Shown here: positions 1-6,111 of the stretch, one piece after another
Numbering within the stretch: the stretch's first letter is position 1
Layout of the letters: each line of letters begins with the position of its first letter
Assembly (NCBI GenBank): GCA_964569055.1
Contig: CAZMSZ010000427.1
Coordinates: 1-6,111 of the forward strand
From: JAWLGW01 sp964569055
Lineage (GTDB): Bacteria > Planctomycetota > J058
Length of the DNA stretch: 6,111 nucleotides
Reading direction: 5' to 3'
Program-made: the position numbers and the translations under genes
The notes under the pieces: generated by a model
Told to the model about the DNA's origin: nothing
The model's database searches: none
Seen by the model: only the letters and a program-made list of their open reading frames with translations

Positions 1-222
1 CGGTGCGGGCTGAAGGAGGCCAAGGACGCGGTCGAGGCGCTCGAGCGCGGCGAGCCCTCGCCGATCCCGCTCGGCGTCGCGGCGCCCGCGACCCCCGAGG
101 CGGGGCTGGAGGAGGTCGTGGCCCTGGTCCGCGAGGGGAAGAAGATCAGCGCGATCAAGCGCTATCGCGAGCTCGCGGGGTGCGACCTCAAGACCGCGAA
201 GGACTACGTGGATGGGCTGTAG
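1..222 (+). CDS. L7/L12 C-terminal-domain-like protein, two motif copies (3' part only)
   Basis: The gene enters from the left edge and ends at TAG 220-222; 73 residues are visible. Residues 2-14 read CGLKEAKDAVEAL and residues 61-73 read CDLKTAKDYVDGL, two versions of the GLKEAKDxV helix typical of the ribosomal protein L7/L12 C-terminal domain. The second copy is preceded by EEVVALVREGKKISAIKRYR (residues 37-56), which matches the first part of that domain (IxxIKxYRExTG). A Pro/Ala-rich linker (about residues 17-35) separates them. True L7/L12 has one such domain at the end of a chain of about 120 residues with an N-terminal dimerisation region, so this is more likely a small paralogue with tandem CTD-like units than ribosomal rplL. 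No rpoB or rplJ neighbour is seen. Function unknown. The start and any further repeats lie outside the window. Confidence 0.8.
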   Translation, partial: RCGLKEAKDAVEALERGEPSPIPLGVAAPATPEAGLEEVVALVREGKKISAIKRYRELAGCDLKTAKDYVDGL

Positions 223-265
223 GCAATCGTCCACGCCGCACGAACGACTCGGGCCAGGGGGCCCC

Positions 266-952
266 GTGAGCACGGATCGGGCGGGGTCGGGCGACTGGCG
301 CGGCCTGCTGGCGGTCGACCTCGGCTGCGCGCTGGCGGGGTTGGCGCTGAGCGGCCTGTGGCGCGCCGCGCTGGCGTCGCCGCAGGCCGCTCACCTGTTC
401 GCGTTCCTCGGCACCGCCGCGCTGCTGCTCGTCAGCCTCCACCTGCTCTGCCGTCGGGGCGCGCTCGCCGCCCGCCCGGAGGACTTCGCCGCGCGCGAGT
501 GGCTCAAAGCGGTCGTGATCGTGTGGGCGCTCAGCTATCCCTTCGTGCTCCTGGGCGTGGCCATGAAGGCGGCCGGCGCCTCGCGGACCTTCCGCTTCGA
601 GGAGAAGTGGGCCGAGACGCTGGCCTTCCTGCTGCTGCTCCTGGCTGGGACCTACGGGGTGCGCCTGGCGCTGGTCGCCGCGAAACCCCCGCCCCCGGCG
701 CCGGGCGCCGAGGAGCAGCGCGGCCGCGGGGTGACGCTCCTCCACGCGGCCGCCGTGAACGCCCACGCGCTGGTGGTGGGGCCGGCGGCCGTGGTCGCCC
801 TGGAGCACCGCGCGACGGCGCTCGCCGCGATCCCGTTCCTGTTCGTCCCCCGGCTAATGGTGCTGGTGTTCCGGTTCGAGCGTCGGAGCGCCGCCCTGAC
901 CCTCGCGAGCTTGCTGGTGCTGATGGCGGAGACGGCCGGGCCGAGCGGCTGA
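266..952 (+). CDS. Multi-pass integral membrane protein, function unknown
   Basis: A 228-residue hydrophobic protein of no family I recognise. Hydrophobic stretches lie at about residues 13-33, 42-62, 81-101, 116-138, 156-178, 183-202 and 207-222, so six or seven transmembrane helices are likely. Longer soluble links are a charged segment at about 63-80 and a Pro-rich loop at about 139-155 (KPPPPAPGAEE). No catalytic motif, transporter signature or signal peptide is evident. I chose GTG 266, preceded by AGGGGG at 256-261; an in-frame ATG at 212 would overlap the upstream gene and add 18 polar residues unlike the rest. A short hairpin (251-255 with 260-264) covers the purine tract and could lower translation. 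The gene follows the L7/L12-like gene by 43 bp and may be cotranscribed with it. Confidence 0.72.
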   Translation: MSTDRAGSGDWRGLLAVDLGCALAGLALSGLWRAALASPQAAHLFAFLGTAALLLVSLHLLCRRGALAARPEDFAAREWLKAVVIVWALSYPFVLLGVAMKAAGASRTFRFEEKWAETLAFLLLLLAGTYGVRLALVAAKPPPPAPGAEEQRGRGVTLLHAAAVNAHALVVGPAAVVALEHRATALAAIPFLFVPRLMVLVFRFERRSAALTLASLLVLMAETAGPSG

Positions 953-960
953 GGGGCGGA

Positions 961-987
961 CCGGCGCGAGCGCGCGCGGAGCGCCGG
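961..987 (+). other. GC-rich inverted repeat after the membrane-protein gene
   Basis: A perfect 7-bp inverted repeat, CCGGCGC at 961-967 and GCGCCGG at 981-987, with a 13-base loop, begins 9 bp past the membrane-protein stop. No T-run follows, so it is not a textbook intrinsic terminator; it could end or protect the upstream transcript. A second, overlapping dyad (CCGGT 984-988, ACCGG 994-998) lies 32-46 bp before the Rrf2 start and could be an operator. In DNA this GC-rich, short GC dyads arise often by chance. Confidence 0.3.
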
Positions 988-1029
988 TGACGGACCGGAC
1001 GCTTATCGCTGCCCGACCGCCCCGGTAGC

Positions 1030-1452
1030 ATGGGCCGCGTGATCCTGACCCGCAGCGCCGACTACGCCCTCCGCGCCTTGATCCACCTCGCGCAGTGCCC
1101 CCCGGGGGAGGCGCAGCGCCTCGACTCGATCGCGCAGGCGCAGCGGGTCCCGCCGGCGCTGCTCTCCAAGCTGCTGCAGACGCTGGTGCGCGGCGGGGTG
1201 CTCCGCTCGCAGAAGGGCTACGGCGGCGGCTACATGCTGGCTGGCGACGCGGCCGCGGTCACCTTGCGGCAGGTGGTCGAGCTGATCGACGGGCCGTTCT
1301 GCGTGTTCGAGTGCCTCGTCGACGAGCGGTTCTGCGACAAGTGCGACGAGTGCCGGCTGCGCGTCAAGTTCGCCGAGCTGCAGGAGACCATGCTCGCCGC
1401 CATGGAGCGGACCACGCTCGTCGACTGCCTCCCCGCGTCGGCCGGCTCGTAG
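1030..1452 (+). CDS. Rrf2-family transcriptional regulator, probable Fe-S or redox sensor
   Basis: A 140-residue protein of normal Rrf2 length. Near the N-terminus LTRSADYALRALIHLA (residues 6-21) matches the family opening. The winged helix-turn-helix follows: a recognition region around QRVPPALLSKLLQTL (38-52) and a wing SQKGYGGGYML (60-70). After the long-helix start come Cys91, Cys95, Cys102, Cys105 and Cys108. In IscR, NsrR and RirA, three cysteines in this region ligate an Fe-S cluster; the spacing here (X3, X6, X2, X2) differs from the IscR arrangement, so the exact ligand set is uncertain. ATG 1030 is used although its Shine-Dalgarno is weak; GTG 1039 would also give a family-like N-terminus. 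The next gene starts 69 bp downstream in the same direction, so it may regulate the acyl-activation pair or simply be read through into it. The sensed signal (iron, NO, redox, Fe-S supply) cannot be told from sequence. Confidence 0.9.
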   Translation: MGRVILTRSADYALRALIHLAQCPPGEAQRLDSIAQAQRVPPALLSKLLQTLVRGGVLRSQKGYGGGYMLAGDAAAVTLRQVVELIDGPFCVFECLVDERFCDKCDECRLRVKFAELQETMLAAMERTTLVDCLPASAGS

Positions 1453-1507
1453 CCAAGGCGCGCCGCCGCGCGCGAGCGACGGGGGGCCTTGGTAGATTGG
1501 GCCCCCC
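1453..1507 (+). promoter_or_regulatory. Two overlapping, mutually exclusive hairpins between the Rrf2 and adenylating-enzyme genes
   Basis: Starting right after the Rrf2 stop, CCAAGGC (1453-1459) pairs perfectly with GCCTTGG (1486-1492). A second perfect 8-bp stem pairs GGGGGGCC (1481-1488) with GGCCCCCC (1500-1507) around an 11-base loop. Both need bases 1486-1488, so only one can form at a time. The second stem ends 14 bases before the GTG at 1522 and 3 bases before the CGAGG ribosome-binding site at 1511-1515. Neither stem is followed by a T-run. An attenuator-like or translation-tuning role, or partial termination after the Rrf2 gene, is possible but inferred. Confidence 0.4.
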
Positions 1508-1521
1508 TCGCGAGGCCGAGC

Positions 1522-3128
<1,607 letters not shown>

Positions 3129-3132
<4 letters not shown>

Positions 3133-3359
3133 CCGAGAACCAGCAGAAGGTGTTGCAGATCCTCTCCCGCGTGGTCGAGCGACCGGCCGAGGCGCTCACC
3201 CCCGAGCTGTCGCTCAAGACCGACCTCAAGCTCGACTCCTACCGCGCGCTCGACCTCCTGGCCGCGATCGAGGAAGAGCTCGACGTCGAGATCTCGGAGG
3301 TCGAGGCCGCCAAGGTCGAGACCGTGGCCGACGTCCTGGCCCTCGCTCAGAAGGGCTAG
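3129..3359 (+). CDS. Stand-alone acyl carrier protein
   Basis: A 76-residue acidic protein of ACP length. The motif DLKLDSYRALDLLAAIEEEL (residues 32-51) corresponds to the phosphopantetheine site, with Ser37 the expected attachment point, followed by the acidic helix II that partners recognise. Tyr replaces the usual Leu or Met after the serine, and the last helix (TVADVLALAQK) is canonical. GTG 3129 is the start: it overlaps the upstream stop as GTGA and has GAGAGG at 3116-3121 seven bases ahead. The overlap implies translational coupling and near-equal production with the adenylating enzyme. It is not the housekeeping AcpP by context, since no fab genes flank it. It probably carries a specific acyl group activated by its neighbour; the downstream acceptor is not in the window. 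A phosphopantetheinyl transferase must be supplied from elsewhere. Confidence 0.9.
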
Positions 3360-3368
3360 TAGGGCGTA

Positions 3369-3397
3369 AACCGCTCACCGTCAACGGCTAACCGCTC
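3369..3397 (+). repeat. Short direct repeat AACCGCTC, 21 bp apart
   Basis: AACCGCTC occurs at 3369-3376 and again at 3390-3397, a centre distance of 21 bp or two helical turns. Between them lies a small dyad, CCGT-CA-ACGG (3378-3387). The pair begins 10 bp after the ACP stop and ends just upstream of the promoter-like element. Such spacing would suit an activator binding one face of the DNA, but eight bases is short and no cognate protein is known. Confidence 0.35.
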
Positions 3398-3401
3398 CTG
3401 C

Positions 3402-3430
3402 TTGGCACGGTGCGTCACGCGCCGTAAGCT
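3402..3430 (+). promoter_or_regulatory. Putative sigma-70-type promoter for the TetR-dehydrogenase operon
   Basis: TTGGCA at 3402-3407 (five of six to TTGACA) is separated by 17 bp from TAAGCT at 3425-3430 (three of six to TATAAT), which would start transcription near 3437. The region is noticeably less GC-rich than its surroundings. It precedes the TetR gene by about 50 bp and has the tandem repeats directly downstream of its -10, the usual place for an autorepressor operator. The -10 is weak, so this is a candidate only. Confidence 0.42.
3407..3425 (+). other. GC-rich hairpin/dyad inside the promoter spacer
   Basis: ACGGTGCG (3407-3414) pairs with CGCGCCGT (3418-3425) around the triloop TCA, giving an eight-pair stem with one G-U pair. 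It lies exactly between the proposed -35 and -10 elements and 48 bases after the ACP stop. As RNA it could terminate or stabilise the 3' end of the upstream operon, though no T-run follows. As DNA it could be an operator, or alter promoter geometry. Confidence 0.45.
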
Positions 3431-3464
3431 GAATTGGTCGACCGACCGAATTGGTCGACCGACC
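3431..3464 (+). promoter_or_regulatory. Tandem exact 17-bp repeats, probable TetR operator pair
   Basis: GAATTGGTCGACCGACC occurs twice head to tail with no mismatch (3431-3447 and 3448-3464), and a third copy begins with GAAT at 3465. Each unit holds the perfect palindrome GGTCGACC (3436-3443 and 3453-3460), and the junction forms a further dyad, CGACC-GAATT-GGTCG (3443-3457). TetR-family dimers commonly bind palindromes or overlapping pairs of this size. The pair ends 15 bp before the ATG of the TetR gene and covers the predicted transcription start, so autorepression is the simplest reading. The binding protein is inferred from adjacency. Confidence 0.7.
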
Positions 3465-3479
3465 GAATCGAGCGGATCC

Positions 3480-4100
3480 ATGGGCGACGAGGCAGCACGG
3501 GCGACGAAGGCCGATCCAGTCCAGGAGATCCTGGACGCCGGCCGTCGCTGCTTCGCGCGGCACGGCTATCACGGGACCTCGATCAAGACGATCGCCGCCG
3601 AGGCCGGGATCCGCTCGCCCTCGATCCTCCACTACCACTTCCGCAACAAGGAGGCGATCTTCCTGGCCGTCGTGCGCCAGGCCGTGGCGGCGCTGACCGC
3701 GCGCGCCACCGAGATCGGCCTGCAGGTCGTGGAGGGGCCGCGCGGCCTGGGCGCGATCGAGGCGTTCTTCTCCTTGATCGACGAGGAGGAGGACCTCGGC
3801 CCGCTGCTGCTGGAGGGGCTGGCCATGGGCGCGCGCGAGGGGCCGACCCGCGCCGAGCTCGGCGAGCTGTACCGCGGCCTCGAGGAGCTCGTGGCCGGCG
3901 CGACCCAGCAGCTCCTGGGCGAGGACGCGCAGCGGCTCCCGCTCGACCTCCCCACGCTCGCGGCGGCCGTGGTCGACCTCATGACCGGTCACGCGATCCG
4001 CTCGTCGCTCGAGGGGCGTCGCCCCGAGCTCGCCAGTCAACGCAAGGGCCTCCTCACCCTGCTCGGTCTGCTCCGGCCGGCCGTGCGCGAGGGGGAGTGA
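3480..4100 (+). CDS. TetR/AcrR-family transcriptional regulator
   Basis: A 206-residue protein, normal for the family. The N-terminal helix-turn-helix spans about residues 13-60: EILDAGRRCFARHGYHGTSI (16-35), then IAAEAGIRSPSILHYHFRNK (38-57), with the characteristic YHF-NKE ending. The rest is a helical ligand-binding and dimerisation domain of no recognisable subclass. ATG 3480 is chosen since the homology begins just after it; an upstream ATG-less extension to TTG 3402 would run through the operator repeats and promoter. The Shine-Dalgarno (GAGCGGA, 3470-3476) is weak. The stop is 19 bp ahead of the acyl-CoA dehydrogenase, indicating one operon. It probably represses its own operon, with an acyl-CoA or fatty acid as plausible inducer by analogy with TetR-type fatty-acid regulators such as PsrA or Bacillus FadR; the ligand is not shown by the sequence. 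Confidence 0.9.
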   Translation: MGDEAARATKADPVQEILDAGRRCFARHGYHGTSIKTIAAEAGIRSPSILHYHFRNKEAIFLAVVRQAVAALTARATEIGLQVVEGPRGLGAIEAFFSLIDEEEDLGPLLLEGLAMGAREGPTRAELGELYRGLEELVAGATQQLLGEDAQRLPLDLPTLAAAVVDLMTGHAIRSSLEGRRPELASQRKGLLTLLGLLRPAVREGE

Positions 4101-4105
4101 GCCCC

Positions 4106-4113
4106 AAGGAAGG
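4106..4113 (+). promoter_or_regulatory. Strong ribosome-binding site that fixes the dehydrogenase start
   Basis: AAGGAAGG lies six bases before GTG 4120 and is the best Shine-Dalgarno match in the window. It decides the GTG as start and suggests the dehydrogenase is translated more strongly than the TetR protein, whose own site is weak. Confidence 0.75.
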
Positions 4114-4119
4114 TCGCCC

Positions 4120-6072
4120 GTGCCCGTCCCCGCCAGCTCGAACTACCTGACCGACAACGAGGACCTCCTCTGGCACCTGCGCCACTCGGTGGACTGGCGC
4201 GAGATCGTCGAGCTGACCGAGCGCGGCTTCACGCTGCCCGACGGGCCCGCCGACCTCGAGGAGGCGAAGGAGTCGTACCTCGCGATCCTGGAGGAGGTCG
4301 GCCGGTTCGTGGCGAGCGAGGTGGCGCCGGTCGCCGAGGCGCTCGACGAGCAGGGCACGCGCCTCGAGGACGGCGAGGTCCACATGGCGCCCGAGGCGGA
4401 CGCGATCTTCGCGCAGCTCGCCGAGATGGGCATGCACGGGCTGATCGTGCCGCGCGAGCTGGGCGGCATGAACTGTCCGCTCGTCCTGTACTTCACCCTG
4501 GGCGAGCTCATGGCGCGCGCCGACTGCGGGACCATGACCCACTTCGGGTTCTTCGGCGGGATCGCCATGATCCTGCTCAACTACGCCGCGCGGGAGGGGA
4601 CGCTCCGCCAGAAGGACGGGCAGGTGGTCGAGACCCGCTTCCGCCAGGCGGTCGACGAGATCGTGGCGGGCGAGGCCTGGGGCGCCATGGTCCTGACCGA
4701 GCCGGGGGCGGGCTCCGACCTGGGCGCGATCCGGACCCGCGCCACCCAGGGGGCGGACGGGCGCTGGCGGATCAGCGGCGAGAAGATCTTCATCACCTCG
4801 GGCCACGCCCAGTGGCAGATCGTGCTGGCGCGCACCGCCGACCCCGCGCCGGGGGAGTCGGGCCTGGACGGGCTGTCGCTGTTCTTGGTGCCGCGGCGCC
4901 TCGAGCGGGACGGCGAGGAGGTCGAGAACATCAAGGTCACCAAGGTCGAGAAGAAGCTCGGCCACAACTCCTCGCCGACCGTGAGCCTGCTGTACGAGGA
5001 GAGCGAGGGCGAGCTGATCGGCAAGCTGGGCGAGGGCTTCCCGCTGATGCTGATGCTCATGAACAACGCCCGCGTCGCCGTCGGCTTCGAGGCGCTCGGC
5101 GTGTGCGAGGCGGCCCACCGCATGGCGCGGGAGTACGCGGCCAGCCGCGTCACTATGGGCAAGCCGATCCAGGAGCACCCGCTGGTCGCCGAGATGCTCC
5201 AGGACATGGACACCGCGATCCGCGGGATCCGCGCGCTCGGGTTCGAGGCGATCAACGCGGTCGAGATCTCGCACAAGCTCGAGGCCAAGCTGCAGCTCGA
5301 GCCGCCGGCCGACCCCGAGGAGCGGCGCGCGCTCGAGCGGCGCGCCAAGAAGCTCAAGCGCTACGCCCGCGAGATGACCCCGCTGGTCAAGTACCTCGCC
5401 AGCGAGAAGGCGGTCGAGCTGGCGCGCGTGAACATGCAGATCCACGGCGGCATGGGGTACATCAAGGAGACCGGCGCCGACCGCCTCCTGCGCGACGCGC
5501 TGGTGCTGCCGGTCTACGAGGGCACCAGCCAGATCCAGGCGCTGATGGCCCTCAAGGACCACCTCGGCTACGCGATCAAGGACCCGGCCCGCTTCCTGCG
5601 CAAGGCGGCGGCCGCGCGCGTCGCGGCGCAGGTCTCGAGCGGGGTCGAGCGCGGGCTGCACCAGGCGGAGGTCAAGCTCTACCAGGCGATCGAGGCGATC
5701 CTGATGCGGATCGTGGGGACCAAGGTCAGGAGCGAGTGGACGCACCTCGCCCAGGGCTCGCTCCTGGAGCGGATCGACTACCTGCGCAGCGGCTTCTTGC
5801 GCGAGTGGGACGCCAAGGAGGACTTCGCGTTCGGCCTGCTCCACGCCGAGCGGCTCACCAAGATCCTGGCCGACGTCTACGTGGCGCGGATTCTGGTGCG
5901 CCAGGCCAAGGAGCACCCCGAGCGCGAGGTCTACGCCCGCCGCTGGGTGACCCGCATGCTCCCGCGCGTCAGCGCGCTCTCGCAGGAGATCCAGTCGGGG
6001 ATCGACCTCGACGACCTGTTCGCCAAGAACGGCGCCGCCAGCGAGGCCGAGCTCGAGGAGCCGGTCGCGTAG
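4120..6072 (+). CDS. Acyl-CoA dehydrogenase family flavoprotein, long form with C-terminal extension
   Basis: A 650-residue FAD enzyme predicted to introduce an alpha,beta double bond into an acyl thioester, passing electrons to ETF. An extended N-terminal segment (DNEDLLWHLRHSVDW, about 9-23) is followed by the helical domain, then the FAD-contacting MVLTEPGAGSD (190-200) and KIFITSG, then the C-terminal helical bundle with RVTMGKPIQEHPLVAEMLQD and IHGGMGYIKETG (441-452). VYEGTSQIQ (465-473) supplies Glu467 as the expected catalytic base. Ordinary family members have about 380-400 residues. The extra roughly 170 residues after 480 resemble the additional C-terminal domain of long dehydrogenases such as the FadE5 and DmdC groups or VLCAD. 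There is no signal peptide or membrane span. The enzyme is complete and follows the TetR gene in one operon. The substrate chain length is unknown, as is whether the carrier is CoA or the neighbouring ACP. Confidence 0.93.
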   Translation: MPVPASSNYLTDNEDLLWHLRHSVDWREIVELTERGFTLPDGPADLEEAKESYLAILEEVGRFVASEVAPVAEALDEQGTRLEDGEVHMAPEADAIFAQLAEMGMHGLIVPRELGGMNCPLVLYFTLGELMARADCGTMTHFGFFGGIAMILLNYAAREGTLRQKDGQVVETRFRQAVDEIVAGEAWGAMVLTEPGAGSDLGAIRTRATQGADGRWRISGEKIFITSGHAQWQIVLARTADPAPGESGLDGLSLFLVPRRLERDGEEVENIKVTKVEKKLGHNSSPTVSLLYEESEGELIGKLGEGFPLMLMLMNNARVAVGFEALGVCEAAHRMAREYAASRVTMGKPIQEHPLVAEMLQDMDTAIRGIRALGFEAINAVEISHKLEAKLQLEPPADPEERRALERRAKKLKRYAREMTPLVKYLASEKAVELARVNMQIHGGMGYIKETGADRLLRDALVLPVYEGTSQIQALMALKDHLGYAIKDPARFLRKAAAARVAAQVSSGVERGLHQAEVKLYQAIEAILMRIVGTKVRSEWTHLAQGSLLERIDYLRSGFLREWDAKEDFAFGLLHAERLTKILADVYVARILVRQAKEHPEREVYARRWVTRMLPRVSALSQEIQSGIDLDDLFAKNGAASEAELEEPVA

Positions 6073-6079
6073 GGATTAA

Positions 6080-6111
6080 CTACTCGTGCTCGTGCTCGTG
6101 CTCGTGCTCGT
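6080..6111 (-). CDS. Probable 3' end of a convergent gene with a His-Glu repeat tail
   Basis: On the minus strand the codons CAC and GAG alternate from the window edge to a TAG stop at 6082-6080, giving at least four His-Glu pairs as the C-terminus. The stop lies 7 bp from the stop of the dehydrogenase gene, a normal convergent spacing. His-rich tails occur in metal-handling proteins (metal chaperones and cation transporters among them), but the body of this protein is outside the window. The other two minus-strand frames give Thr-Ser or Arg-Ala repeats. A non-coding microsatellite is the alternative. Confidence 0.42.
   Translation of the reverse strand, partial: EHEHEHEHE
6083..6111 (+). 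repeat. CTCGTG hexanucleotide tandem repeat, running off the window
   Basis: Four full copies plus five bases of CTCGTG run without mismatch from 6083 to the last base. The true copy number is unknown because the window ends inside the array. A perfect six-base unit preserves reading frame and can expand or contract by slippage in steps of two codons. Confidence 0.95.

Noticed and set aside
188..808. 206-codon minus-strand frame opposite the membrane protein
   Set aside because: Its composition is Arg/Gln/Glu/Gly-rich and non-globular, and the plus-strand frame gives clear alternating hydrophobic helices.
1489..1521. TTG 1489 as start of the adenylating enzyme
   Set aside because: It lies within both overlapping hairpins, whereas GTG 1522 has a CGAGG ribosome-binding site at proper spacing.
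3431..3464. Tandem 17-bp repeats as the beginning of a CRISPR array
   Set aside because: The units abut with no spacers, number only two, and no cas genes are present; operator repeats explain them better.
3402..3479. N-terminal extension of the TetR protein to TTG 3402
   Set aside because: The added 26 residues would be encoded by the promoter and tandem repeats and do not belong to the family; ATG 3480 leads straight into the HTH domain.
4054..5916. 620-codon open frame on the minus strand opposite the dehydrogenase
   Set aside because: It mirrors the plus-strand codons, is Leu/Arg/Asp/His-rich and shows no domain; the dehydrogenase on the other strand is unambiguous.

Overview
The window is about 70% or more G+C, densely coding and almost entirely plus-strand. 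Four of its five complete genes other than the Rrf2 and TetR regulators' start choices depend on GTG starts (membrane protein, adenylating enzyme, ACP, dehydrogenase). The base composition, the long acyl-CoA dehydrogenase with a C-terminal extension, and the small L7/L12-like protein would all fit a Myxococcota-type or other former-deltaproteobacterial genome. That assignment is inference; no marker gene in the window fixes the taxon.

Layout. 1-222: the 3' end of a gene whose product carries two copies of a ribosomal-protein-L7/L12 C-terminal-like motif. 266-952: a hydrophobic multi-pass membrane protein of unknown function. 1030-1452: an Rrf2-family regulator with a cluster of five cysteines suited to an Fe-S cluster. 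1522-3132 and 3129-3359: an adenylate-forming fatty-acid-activating enzyme, translationally coupled by a 4-bp overlap to a stand-alone acyl carrier protein. 3360-3479: a compact control region with a promoter-like element, a GC-rich dyad in its spacer and two exact 17-bp tandem repeats. 3480-4100 and 4120-6072: a TetR-family regulator followed 19 bp later by a 650-residue acyl-CoA dehydrogenase. 6080-6111: a hexanucleotide repeat that reads on the minus strand as (His-Glu)n followed by a stop, probably the 3' end of a convergent gene.

How the genes may work together. The adenylating enzyme and ACP form a loading pair: the first makes acyl-AMP from a free carboxylic acid, the second would receive the acyl group on phosphopantetheine at Ser37. 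The TetR-dehydrogenase pair looks like an autoregulated fatty-acid-responsive operon. Whether the dehydrogenase acts on the acyl-ACP made next door or on acyl-CoA in ordinary beta-oxidation cannot be settled from the sequence. No polyketide synthase, peptide synthetase or thioesterase lies within the window to receive the acyl-ACP. I see no mobile element, CRISPR array, tRNA or rRNA, and no gene-free stretch longer than 300 bases.
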